From assembly GCA_016293845.1 (NCBI GenBank), contig JAEDDH010000007.1:1-64000 (forward strand): a DNA stretch of 64,000 bases, read 5' to 3'. The position numbers and the translations under genes were made by a program. This stretch comes from Bacteroidales bacterium (GTDB taxonomy: Bacteria > Bacteroidota > Bacteroidia > Bacteroidales > UBA3824). The notes below the pieces were generated by a model. It worked only from the letters and a program-made list of their open reading frames with translations. It was not told where the DNA came from and did no database searches. The first letter of the stretch is position 1. Each line of letters starts with the position of its first letter. Below, piece after piece: positions 16,681-24,849 of the stretch.

Positions 16681-19488
16681 ATGCTACATCTCATCAAACT
16701 ACTGAAAAACAAGTTTTTATACTGCTTTATAGTACTAATGCCTTTGTCGGCTGCCACATTTGCATTTTGTGCCGAAAAAAGCGCACCGCACGATTTCAAC
16801 CCGATGCTTTCGCCCGACACGGTATTTAACCACATGTCGTTGGAGGACAAGATAAAGCAACTTTACATTTACGACGCAGGCGACCAAACACCCGACTTTG
16901 GAAAAAACAAGCCGCAAGGTTTGATTTTTAACACCAACAACTACAACAGCCTCAGCAAGTTGGCTCATTCTATCACCGACACCTCGATGGTAAAGCCAAT
17001 TGTGATAACAGATATTTCAAAGCCGTTTGTCGACCTGCCCGTATACCTCAACCAATACGCCGTATCAACCACACGCGACACTATGCTCTATCGCGTTTGG
17101 GCAGAACAGATGGCAGACACTCTCGACAAGGCAGGTGTAACGGTGATAAAAGGCTCATTTACAAATTTTAGCCTCATCACCCCACGCACCACCGACAAGG
17201 AACTTTTTGAACACACTGCTCGTGCACGAATACTTATCAACGCTCTGTGGCAGAATGGAATAACTGCAATTATCGAATCCGACCTTTCTAACATTACCGA
17301 CAAAAAACGCCGCGTTTTTATTCAAAAATCTATCGACTCGCTCAGCACTCTCGGCAAACGGCTCAACAAATACTACAACACCGATTATCCTCCTAACGCA
17401 CTCACTTACAAGAAAGTAAGCAGGACAGAAGATATTATAAAAACTCTCTACACCGACAACGACCTGATTATTAGCAAAATAGAACCTGAAACTTTTGTAA
17501 AGGTAGTACACTTTGCTGTGAAAAAAAACAAACGTCTGCGCAAAGTATTGGAACTCAAAGCTTACAAGATGATAAAACTAAAATGTTGGATAGCCGAACA
17601 CCACGCCAAACATCCCACCCGCGATTTCCCCAAACGATTGACTATTTGGAAAGCTATAACAGGCTCTAACACTTGCATTTACAATATTTTTGGTTTCCTT
17701 CCCGTAAAAGATATAACCAATCTAAAAATCGTTCAGATTGGTGGCACATACTTAAAAGGCTTTGTTTCAGAAAAATACAACTTCTGCGATGCCAATATGC
17801 AATATGTGCGCAACGATTACGAAAGCGTTGCCAAGGCGCTCGAAAAAACTTACAACAAAAACCTAATTGTTCTCATTAACGACAAACTCACTGATATCAA
17901 GGTTATTACACAAATCAACAACGCCACTCGCAACAACCATTCGTGCGTGGTAAACTTTGGCAATCTCGACAACCTAAGCAAAATCAAGAGTTCGTCGCTA
18001 TTGCAAGTTTACGGCAATGGCTATGCCTCAGGCAGATACGCGGCTCAGGCAATATTCGGAAGCATTGAGGTAAATGGCAAAACACCATTTCAAATATCGC
18101 ACGACATCAAGGCTGGCACAGGCAAACGCGTAGAGGTGTGCCGTTTGCAAACGTTGCCGCTCAACATCGTAGGATTTAACCAAAACTACTGCGACACAAT
18201 TGATTCTATCGTAAATATGGCAATAAGAAACAACTGTTTCCCGGGTTGCCAAGTGTTTGCCGCCTACAAGGGCAAAATCCTCATCAACAAAGGTTACGGA
18301 CATTACACCTACGACACTACATCTCAGGCGGTTACCACCAACACAATGTACGATATTGCGTCGCTCACCAAAATCACCGCCGCCACTATCATTATGATGC
18401 ACCTTTCGGGCAAAAAGATGATTAATATCGACAAAAACATCGGCGAATATTTCAACGACACCACAATAGATTGGACCAACTTGCCCGCCGACACCATCAT
18501 CAATCCCAACGACAATACCGACACCACTTTCTTGCGCGATATTCCCCAGCGGACTATCTTTGGAGTGCCAATAAGGTTGCTTTTGGAACACAAGAGCGGC
18601 ATTTATCCCTATCTGCCTTTTACTAAGATACTTTACTACCGTTCTACCACACGCCGTATGCTCAAAGACGATGGTGTAAATATTGAGCGAATCAGTGCCG
18701 AAGACCTTAAACAACAAGCATTTGACGAGTTTTTCTCCGAAAAATACGTCAAAAACGTGGCAGAATCAAAAATATGCTACAACCTTTACCTCAAAAACAA
18801 ATGGCGCGATTCGGTGCTTATCAATACCCGCCGCCTTGCCGTTGATGCCAAACAAGAATACAAGTACAGCGACGTTAACATGATTCTTTTGCAACAGATG
18901 GCTGAGGATATGCTTGGAACCAATGCCGACGATTTTTTACAAAAGAATTTTTATCAACCGCTTGGAATGTACCGAACGCACTACAACCCAACACGTTACT
19001 ACGACAAGAGCCAATTTGCGCCCACCGCACCAAACCTTTGGACCAACGAGATTCTGCAAGGCGACGTTCACGACCCATCTGCCGAAATTCTTGGCGGAGT
19101 ATCGGGCAATGCTGGTATTTTTTCAACTGCCAAAGACCTCGGAGTATTGTTTCAAATGGTCTTAAACCAAGGCACTTACGGACGCACCAAATATCTTGAA
19201 CCCGATGCCATAAAGCAATATACCACCAAGCAGCCCAAAACAAGTCGCGCACTTGGTTTTGATATGTATCCATCAGCCTATTGCGCCGACAGTGCTTCGG
19301 TAAAAACTTTTGGACATACCGGATTTACAGGCACTTGCGCATGGGTAGATCCCGAAAACGAAATTGTAATCGTATTTCTCAGCAACAGAGTTTATCCCGA
19401 CGAAAAAAATCAAAACCTCAACAAGTATCGCATCCGAAAATTGATAAATCAGGCTGTGTACAACGGCATTGCCAACGCCGAAAAATAA
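16681..19488 (+). CDS. GH3-like / beta-lactamase-fold fusion, secreted
   Basis: 935 residues with an N-terminal signal peptide. Residues about 45-490 follow the layout of a glycoside hydrolase 3 (NagZ-like) protein and its C-terminal subdomain, but the KHFPGHG catalytic block is absent, so the sugar-cleaving domain looks dead. Residues about 505-930 are a serine beta-lactamase/penicillin-binding fold: S561-L-T-K564, Y729-S-D-V-N and HTGFTGT (879-885). About 100 extra residues lie between the first two motifs. Active relatives in Bacteroidetes are thought to act on cell-wall muropeptides as peptidases or esterases. Its stop abuts the stop of the next, convergent gene. Confidence 0.82.
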   Translation: MLHLIKLLKNKFLYCFIVLMPLSAATFAFCAEKSAPHDFNPMLSPDTVFNHMSLEDKIKQLYIYDAGDQTPDFGKNKPQGLIFNTNNYNSLSKLAHSITDTSMVKPIVITDISKPFVDLPVYLNQYAVSTTRDTMLYRVWAEQMADTLDKAGVTVIKGSFTNFSLITPRTTDKELFEHTARARILINALWQNGITAIIESDLSNITDKKRRVFIQKSIDSLSTLGKRLNKYYNTDYPPNALTYKKVSRTEDIIKTLYTDNDLIISKIEPETFVKVVHFAVKKNKRLRKVLELKAYKMIKLKCWIAEHHAKHPTRDFPKRLTIWKAITGSNTCIYNIFGFLPVKDITNLKIVQIGGTYLKGFVSEKYNFCDANMQYVRNDYESVAKALEKTYNKNLIVLINDKLTDIKVITQINNATRNNHSCVVNFGNLDNLSKIKSSSLLQVYGNGYASGRYAAQAIFGSIEVNGKTPFQISHDIKAGTGKRVEVCRLQTLPLNIVGFNQNYCDTIDSIVNMAIRNNCFPGCQVFAAYKGKILINKGYGHYTYDTTSQAVTTNTMYDIASLTKITAATIIMMHLSGKKMINIDKNIGEYFNDTTIDWTNLPADTIINPNDNTDTTFLRDIPQRTIFGVPIRLLLEHKSGIYPYLPFTKILYYRSTTRRMLKDDGVNIERISAEDLKQQAFDEFFSEKYVKNVAESKICYNLYLKNKWRDSVLINTRRLAVDAKQEYKYSDVNMILLQQMAEDMLGTNADDFLQKNFYQPLGMYRTHYNPTRYYDKSQFAPTAPNLWTNEILQGDVHDPSAEILGGVSGNAGIFSTAKDLGVLFQMVLNQGTYGRTKYLEPDAIKQYTTKQPKTSRALGFDMYPSAYCADSASVKTFGHTGFTGTCAWVDPENEIVIVFLSNRVYPDEKNQNLNKYRIRKLINQAVYNGIANAEK

Positions 19489-20601
19489 TCAAAAGATATA
19501 TCCCACGCCCCACTCGATATATTCGGCACGCATAAAATAGGTGCGCAATCCGAGGTTTGCCATAAGGTGGGGAGTGATGTTGTAATTGATTACCACACGG
19601 TCGTAAATAGCCGCACCGCTGTATATCTCATTAAACATGAAATATCCAAGTTGAAGCGTGGCAGCTGTGCGTCCAAAACAGAAACCGTAAGCCAAATGCG
19701 CGCCCAAAAGACATGGACTTGCATCGCTCTCCTCAACGCCAAAGGTGCCAAGTTTTTTCAAATGCGAAGGGTCGCGGATAAAGTCGAGCCCCGCTCCTAC
19801 CCTTGTGCGCGGACCTGCCATACGGTAAACGCCTGCCGTTGTGGATAATATGCTATACTTAGGACTTTCGGGCTGATCTGCCTCGCGAAAACCCACTGCA
19901 CTCACAATATATTTTTGCCATTTGGGCCAAATAATAGTTTGCCGAGGTTCGCCCTCAAATTTGGGTTTCTCCCCTCCTATCCTACCCTGTACGCCTATGT
20001 GCCACTGCATAAGGTTGAGACCGAGATTTGGCAGTTTAAACGCTCCATTGCTCCAATGCACAAAGTTGAATCCAGCCAAAAGCCTCTGTGGACGGTTTCG
20101 AAAAAAAGTAAACTGAGGTCCAAAACAAAAGAACGCCGAAAAGCGCGAACCCACCAAAAGATTTTCGGGATTGCTCTCGCTGTCGAAATGCTTGGTAACA
20201 TACGCCGTACCCGCAAGAAAACGCAAATCAATGCCAAAGAAACGTTTTTTAGCCAAAGGAAACTCGGAAATCACCGCTCCCGAAAAAGCCTGTCCAAGCA
20301 CGTTGTAATGAAAATTTTCGTAATAAAAAGCCGCTCCAAGGAGTGGATGCCCATATTTATTTTCCCACTCACGGCTGCCATTGGTTTCAACAAGATATTC
20401 GGCAGCAATACCGTTGGTGGTGCGATAATCCAACACACCCGAAAGGCCGCGGTGATCGTAAACCGGCCCGTGAAGATAACGCAAGGAAAGATATTTGTTT
20501 CGAGGAAGTTTAACGCCCAAAGTATCAGACGCATAAACCGACGACGCAAAAAATACAGCAAAAATAGCGGTTAAAATTATCAACAAAATATAACGTTTCA
20601 T
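19489..20601 (-). CDS. PagL-like acyloxyacyl hydrolase (lipid A deacylase)
   Basis: 370-residue outer-membrane protein with signal peptide (cleavage near VYASD). The segment H182-W-S184-NGAFKLPNLGLN matches the catalytic His-Ser block of PagL-type lipid A 3-O-deacylases, followed by strands typical of a barrel. It is much longer than PagL itself, as in Bacteroidota acyloxyacyl hydrolases. Expected to remove an acyl chain from lipid A in the outer leaflet. It overlaps the upstream lipoprotein gene by four bases (ATGA), so the two are translationally coupled. Confidence 0.75.
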   Translation of the reverse strand: MKRYILLIILTAIFAVFFASSVYASDTLGVKLPRNKYLSLRYLHGPVYDHRGLSGVLDYRTTNGIAAEYLVETNGSREWENKYGHPLLGAAFYYENFHYNVLGQAFSGAVISEFPLAKKRFFGIDLRFLAGTAYVTKHFDSESNPENLLVGSRFSAFFCFGPQFTFFRNRPQRLLAGFNFVHWSNGAFKLPNLGLNLMQWHIGVQGRIGGEKPKFEGEPRQTIIWPKWQKYIVSAVGFREADQPESPKYSILSTTAGVYRMAGPRTRVGAGLDFIRDPSHLKKLGTFGVEESDASPCLLGAHLAYGFCFGRTAATLQLGYFMFNEIYSGAAIYDRVVINYNITPHLMANLGLRTYFMRAEYIEWGVGYIF

Positions 20602-21338
20602 TGCTTGTTTTTCAGCCCGCCTTTTCCGGGTTTCTCTAAAAGTTCAACAGCGGGATTACCTCCATAAATAATATCACCTGTCCAAAAAATATTGGCAACA
20701 AGCGAATCGGTAGGATTTACAAAAACGTCGCCAGTGCTATAATTATCTATATAAGCCTTTTTTACAGATAGTTGCGAAGCGTCAACAATAGCAGAATAGC
20801 GAGGTTGGCAGCGAAAATTTTCGCATTTTCCCTTTACAAAATACTTGCCCGTACCAAACCAAACCTCCAACACAAACGTAGGCGAATTGGTAATAACATC
20901 GAGATTGCCTATACGATTGGTAAAAACTATACGCCTAACATCCACCGAATCAGACGAATGTACACGGCACGAACCTTTTAAATAGATATTTAACTCAGGA
21001 TATGAATAATGCAATTCTACCTTTGGCACACCCTCATACTTGCGCACAATGCGGTATTCGTTTTCGTTGTCGAAATCCACAGTGTTGGTTCCTGCAAACG
21101 ACCATTTTACCTTGTCGATCAGATTTTTGCCACAGGTAACTACCGCAAAATCTGCTGTATCTTTCACTATGGAAACATCAAACGCGTCGTTGAAATTATA
21201 GAGAGTTATCAGGCTGTCGAAACGCCAAACCTCGGTAACCTCATCGCCGATACTCTTAAAAAAATCAGGAGCGTCGGGACTATCGCATCCAAAAATAGCC
21301 GCCAACCAAACCACCAATGTAAAAAAACGTATCCTCAT
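20598..21338 (-). CDS. Lipoprotein with GIN/DUF2807-like adhesin fold
   Basis: 246 residues starting MRIRFFTL with lipobox LAAIFGC. The mature part is beta-rich and has repeating short strands, as in the head GIN (DUF2807) domain of Bacteroidota surface proteins. ATG 21338 is preferred; ATG 21347 is also possible. The promoter at 21361-21368 gives a short leader either way. It is coupled to the PagL-like gene, so a shared role in the outer membrane is likely but unproven. Confidence 0.65.
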   Translation of the reverse strand: MRIRFFTLVVWLAAIFGCDSPDAPDFFKSIGDEVTEVWRFDSLITLYNFNDAFDVSIVKDTADFAVVTCGKNLIDKVKWSFAGTNTVDFDNENEYRIVRKYEGVPKVELHYSYPELNIYLKGSCRVHSSDSVDVRRIVFTNRIGNLDVITNSPTFVLEVWFGTGKYFVKGKCENFRCQPRYSAIVDASQLSVKKAYIDNYSTGDVFVNPTDSLVANIFWTGDIIYGGNPAVELLEKPGKGGLKNKQ

Positions 21339-21360
21339 AGTAATCATAAACAATTTTGCG

Positions 21361-21388
21361 CAAAATTAAAAAACATTTTTTAACTTTG
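21361..21388. promoter_or_regulatory. Divergent promoter pair
   Basis: CAAAATTA (21361-21368) is TAATTTTG on the minus strand for the lipoprotein-PagL pair. TAACTTTG (21381-21388) serves the plus-strand lipoprotein at 21423. The two -7 boxes face away from each other with 12 bases between them, so the units may be co-regulated. Confidence 0.6.
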
Positions 21389-21422
21389 CAGTAATAATTA
21401 TAACTTTATAAACATTTATAGT

Positions 21423-22286
21423 ATGAAAAAATCAGTATTCTATCCTATTATGGCAGCCGCAATAGTTTGTGGCTCCGCATTTTATTCCTGTCAAGGCAAT
21501 GGCGGCAACAGCAATGCAGGCAATGAAGACAACAAAGTGACCATGCTGACTGGCAACGCCGACAACATTGAAATATCATCTGGCAATCAGACTTCCGAAA
21601 ACTCAAACAGCACAGTGTCGGTGCAACCAGCCCCCTCCAACGTGCAATCTGGCATGGACGGAGATTTTTACCGCTACGGAAGCCACACCTACCAAGTAAA
21701 AGGTGATTTCAAAACCGACAAAATCACCACAAGCGATTTCAACGAGGTGACATTCAGCAACATTCCCTCCGACTACACCGAGTTTGAAAAAGTCTACAAA
21801 GAGTATCTCGGCAAACACATCAACGGCACAGCCGCAATGATGGTGATGGCTATGGAGATGTACGGACGCGACAAATCGGTAGGCGAACGCTGCATCCGTC
21901 TCATCAACACTCCCAACAACGTTTCGTCGGTAATGAACATATTGAAAGACCGCTACGGCAATTACACAAGCGACGGATATTCGCAGCGTTACATAGCCGC
22001 CGCCCTTATCGACGGAGCAGTACGCGCCAACGGTTACGCTCCCACCGAGCCCTACACAATCAAATGTCAGGGCAGCTCCAACGGCATCCGTCAAATGACA
22101 ATGCCCAAATACGGCACAGTATACTATATGTACGTTATTGGAGGCGGATGGGATACTCATCAACGTCAGTGCGAAATTGTTATGTTTGAAGACGAAGAAG
22201 ACACCGGACTCTACCGCATGAACAACTGCCCATCGTTTTACACACAGTGCCAGCAGATTAAAGGCGAATGGAAGGGCTTAAAATAG
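21423..22286 (+). CDS. Lipoprotein of unknown function
   Basis: 287 residues with a lipobox ending AFYSC and a long Asn/Ser/Gly-rich linker (to about residue 80). The globular domain contains helical segments around NGTAAMMVMAMEMYGRD and a C-terminal beta region with several aromatic residues. No enzyme motif is recognised. It is probably exported to the envelope. Divergently transcribed from the lipoprotein-PagL pair. A 7-bp tandem repeat follows its stop. Confidence 0.65.
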   Translation: MKKSVFYPIMAAAIVCGSAFYSCQGNGGNSNAGNEDNKVTMLTGNADNIEISSGNQTSENSNSTVSVQPAPSNVQSGMDGDFYRYGSHTYQVKGDFKTDKITTSDFNEVTFSNIPSDYTEFEKVYKEYLGKHINGTAAMMVMAMEMYGRDKSVGERCIRLINTPNNVSSVMNILKDRYGNYTSDGYSQRYIAAALIDGAVRANGYAPTEPYTIKCQGSSNGIRQMTMPKYGTVYYMYVIGGGWDTHQRQCEIVMFEDEEDTGLYRMNNCPSFYTQCQQIKGEWKGLK

Positions 22287-22294
22287 CAGCCCTG

Positions 22295-22325
22295 ATTATG
22301 AATTATGAATTATGAATTATGAATT
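22295..22325. repeat. Tandem ATTATGA heptamer repeat
   Basis: Just over four copies of a 7-bp unit, ATTATGA. Related arrays occur after the gene ending at 24798 and at 46533-46564. Confidence 0.8.
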
Positions 22326-22355
22326 GGCTAAACTTTAAAGAAAATTCTGCGAAGT

Positions 22356-22510
22356 TTAGTCAATTTTTATTTTGATTTTTGTTCTACGCGAACGAACGGT
22401 AGATACGGCAATATCAAAAATCTTAGAAATTATACTATCAGTTTTGGCAATCAAATCATCGCATAGAAGTCGAAGTTTGGCTATGGCGAATAATACTGTC
22501 GACATTATCG
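22356..22510 (-). pseudogene. Possible remnant of a LuxR-type HTH C terminus
   Basis: One minus-strand frame reads LRLLCDDLIAKTDSI, then FDIAVSTVRSRRTKIKIKID and a stop. The last part resembles the recognition helix and tail of LuxR-family regulators (STVRSRR). No start and no receiver or sensor part is present. Short and uncertain. Confidence 0.3.
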
Positions 22511-22621
22511 CATCGCTCTGATAATACGAGTTTTTAACCTATTTTTTCTATGATGTTAATGCAAAAATCAACCACATGTTTTCGGATCGCAACCACCTTT
22601 ATGTAAGTTTTTATAAGGGAA

Positions 22622-23194
22622 TTGATAATTTACAACCATTACGATATGAACACCGGCTATCACGAGGAAACCAAACTCACTGGCGATGTTAATCGTTACC
22701 AATATTCTAAATCTAATTTTGGTTCGGAAATTACCGACTACGGCGCAATTATAGATTTTGACTATATGCCATCGCCTCGCCATGCCATCAAATTTGGATT
22801 TTGCCGATGCCGACGGCTCAAAAGAAAACTATTACAGAGTTTCGCTTGATAAAAATTACGGCTGCGAAGGTATTGTAGAAAAAGTAGACCGCAAAACCAT
22901 TTATGTAGAATATGAAAAATTTCCGCATTTTTAAAAACATATCCAACGCCGCCATCAGAATTCAAATATTCCACCGACGAGGAGTTAAACGACATACCAA
23001 CCTATTTTTATTACGAAACAGTTTTGGTAGAGAGCTATTCGGCGCAAGGTTACTAACTGTTGCAAACATTAGTTAGCAGCGGCACTGGCTACATAGCGGC
23101 AGTAAGCAGAATTAGCAAAATAGTAAAAGTAATCGATGGTTACCAACCCGAACCGATAAAAGAAGAGGAGGAGGAAGATTACGAAGATTTTTAA
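22622..23194 (+). pseudogene. Decayed gene, product unknown
   Basis: Three successive readable segments in different frames: MNTGYHEETKLTGDVNRYQY and following; then ADADGSKENYYRVSLDKNYG to a TAA; then YSTDEELNDIPTYFYYETVL, a TAA, and LLQTLVSSGTGYIAAVSRIS to an acidic tail ending EDYEDF. At least two frameshifts and internal stops are needed to join them. It looks like one former protein of about 190 residues. Family not recognised. Confidence 0.5.
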
Positions 23195-23265
23195 TTGACA
23201 ATACCAATGAATAAAAAAAAATACTAACTTGCACCTCAAACAAGTGATTTTTTAACAAACTTAAT

Positions 23266-24798
23266 ATGAAAAAGTTAGCATTTTTTGCCGCAGCGTCAGC
23301 TCTATTTTTGGCTTCGTGCGGAACGCCCCAACTCTCCAATATTGTGAATGTAGAGGGCGGTCAAATTGAAGGCTATATTCAAGATAGCCTCAAAATTTTT
23401 AAGGGAATACCGTTTGCAGCACCTCCCGTGGGCGACCTCAGATGGAAAGCCCCACAACCTGTGCAACCTTGGCAGGGCGTTAAACAGACTACCGAATTTG
23501 CCAAAGGTCCTATTCAGGGCGGTGACCCAAACAATTTTAGCGAAGATTGTCTATATTTAAATGTGTGGACTCCCGCAAAAACCGCACAAGACAAACTCCC
23601 CGTTATGGTATGGATTTATGGCGGAGGATTTTCGTTTGGCTCTACTGCCGACCCAAGTCACGACGGCGAATTGCTTGCTCGAAACGGCGTTATCTTAGTA
23701 TCAATCACTTACCGCGTGGGCAATCTCGGTTTCTTGTGCCATCCCGAACTCTCTGCCGAAAACCCCAATCACGTAAGCGGCAACTATGGTATTTTAGACC
23801 AAATTGCAGGTTTACAATGGGTTAAAAACAATATCGACAAATTTGGTGGCGACCCCAACAATGTTACCATTTTTGGCGAGAGTGCAGGCGGAATTTCGGT
23901 AAGTATGTTGTGCGCATCGCCTTTGGCTAAGGGATTGTTTCAGAGAGCAATATCACAAAGCGGTGGATCATTTGGTCCTTCGCGTGCCACCACATATCCC
24001 GGTGAAAATATGAAGACCCTCGCAATGGCTGAGCAAGACGGCGCCCAGATTGCCGAAAAACTCGGTGCAAAATCCCTTGCCGACCTTCGCGCACTTCCTG
24101 CCGAAAAATACGCTGGTGGCGATATGTCGGGCTTTGGCGCTTGGCCTGTGGTTGACGGCTACGTTATCAAAGACGACCAATATGTAATGTACCAAAACGG
24201 CGATTTCAACGATGTGGATATACTTGTAGGATACAATTCCGACGAAGGTGCAAGTTTCTCGTTTGCCGATACTTACGAAACTCATCCTAAATTTGTAGCC
24301 GACCGTTACGGACGTTTTGCCGACACATTGTTAAAGGCTTATCCCCTCACCGACGAGGGCAAACTCAACAAAACCGCCCGCGACCTTATGCGCGATGCCG
24401 CTTTTGGTTGGCAAACTTGGGCGTGGGCATCGCTGCAAAGTCAGAAAGGCAAATCAAAGGTTTACCTTTATTATTTCGACCAACATCCCGCCGACAGCGA
24501 AGGTTCGCACCACGGAATGGACGTAAACTATGTATTTCAGCACGTTACACAGGGCGAAAGCGATATTGCGCTGTCGAAAGCAATGGGATTGTATTGGACC
24601 AATTTTGCCAAAACAGGTCATCCCGATGGTGAAGGCGTTCCTCATTGGCCTGAATTTACCACAGAAAATCAAAAAGTTATGTATCTCACCGGACCAGTTC
24701 CGTTTGAAGGCACAACCCCGAGCCTCGAATCTATGAAGGTGCTTGATGCTTATTTTGCTTGGAGACGCACTCCCGAAGGCAAAGAATGGGCTAAGTAA
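23266..24798 (+). CDS. Type B carboxylesterase, lipoprotein
   Basis: 510 residues of the carboxylesterase B (alpha/beta hydrolase) family. Lipobox LFLASC (Cys18) anchors it in the envelope. Nucleophile Ser206 lies in FGESAGG, acid Glu in YNSDEGASF and His in GSHHGMDVNYVF; SEDCLYLNVWTP near residue 92 is the family's second signature. It is followed by a double esterase (52 bases later) and a third esterase on the other strand. Polysaccharide de-esterification is a reasonable guess; no substrate is shown. A near-consensus -7 box (TAACTTG) precedes it. Confidence 0.88.
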   Translation: MKKLAFFAAASALFLASCGTPQLSNIVNVEGGQIEGYIQDSLKIFKGIPFAAPPVGDLRWKAPQPVQPWQGVKQTTEFAKGPIQGGDPNNFSEDCLYLNVWTPAKTAQDKLPVMVWIYGGGFSFGSTADPSHDGELLARNGVILVSITYRVGNLGFLCHPELSAENPNHVSGNYGILDQIAGLQWVKNNIDKFGGDPNNVTIFGESAGGISVSMLCASPLAKGLFQRAISQSGGSFGPSRATTYPGENMKTLAMAEQDGAQIAEKLGAKSLADLRALPAEKYAGGDMSGFGAWPVVDGYVIKDDQYVMYQNGDFNDVDILVGYNSDEGASFSFADTYETHPKFVADRYGRFADTLLKAYPLTDEGKLNKTARDLMRDAAFGWQTWAWASLQSQKGKSKVYLYYFDQHPADSEGSHHGMDVNYVFQHVTQGESDIALSKAMGLYWTNFAKTGHPDGEGVPHWPEFTTENQKVMYLTGPVPFEGTTPSLESMKVLDAYFAWRRTPEGKEWAK

Positions 24799-24849
24799 TT
24801 CATAATTCATAATTAGGAATTCAAAATTTTAACACTAATATTATTTAAG

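Noticed and set aside
18028..18717. 229-aa minus-strand ORF within the GH3/beta-lactamase gene
   Set aside because: Antisense shadow lying entirely inside a complete coding sequence with catalytic motifs.
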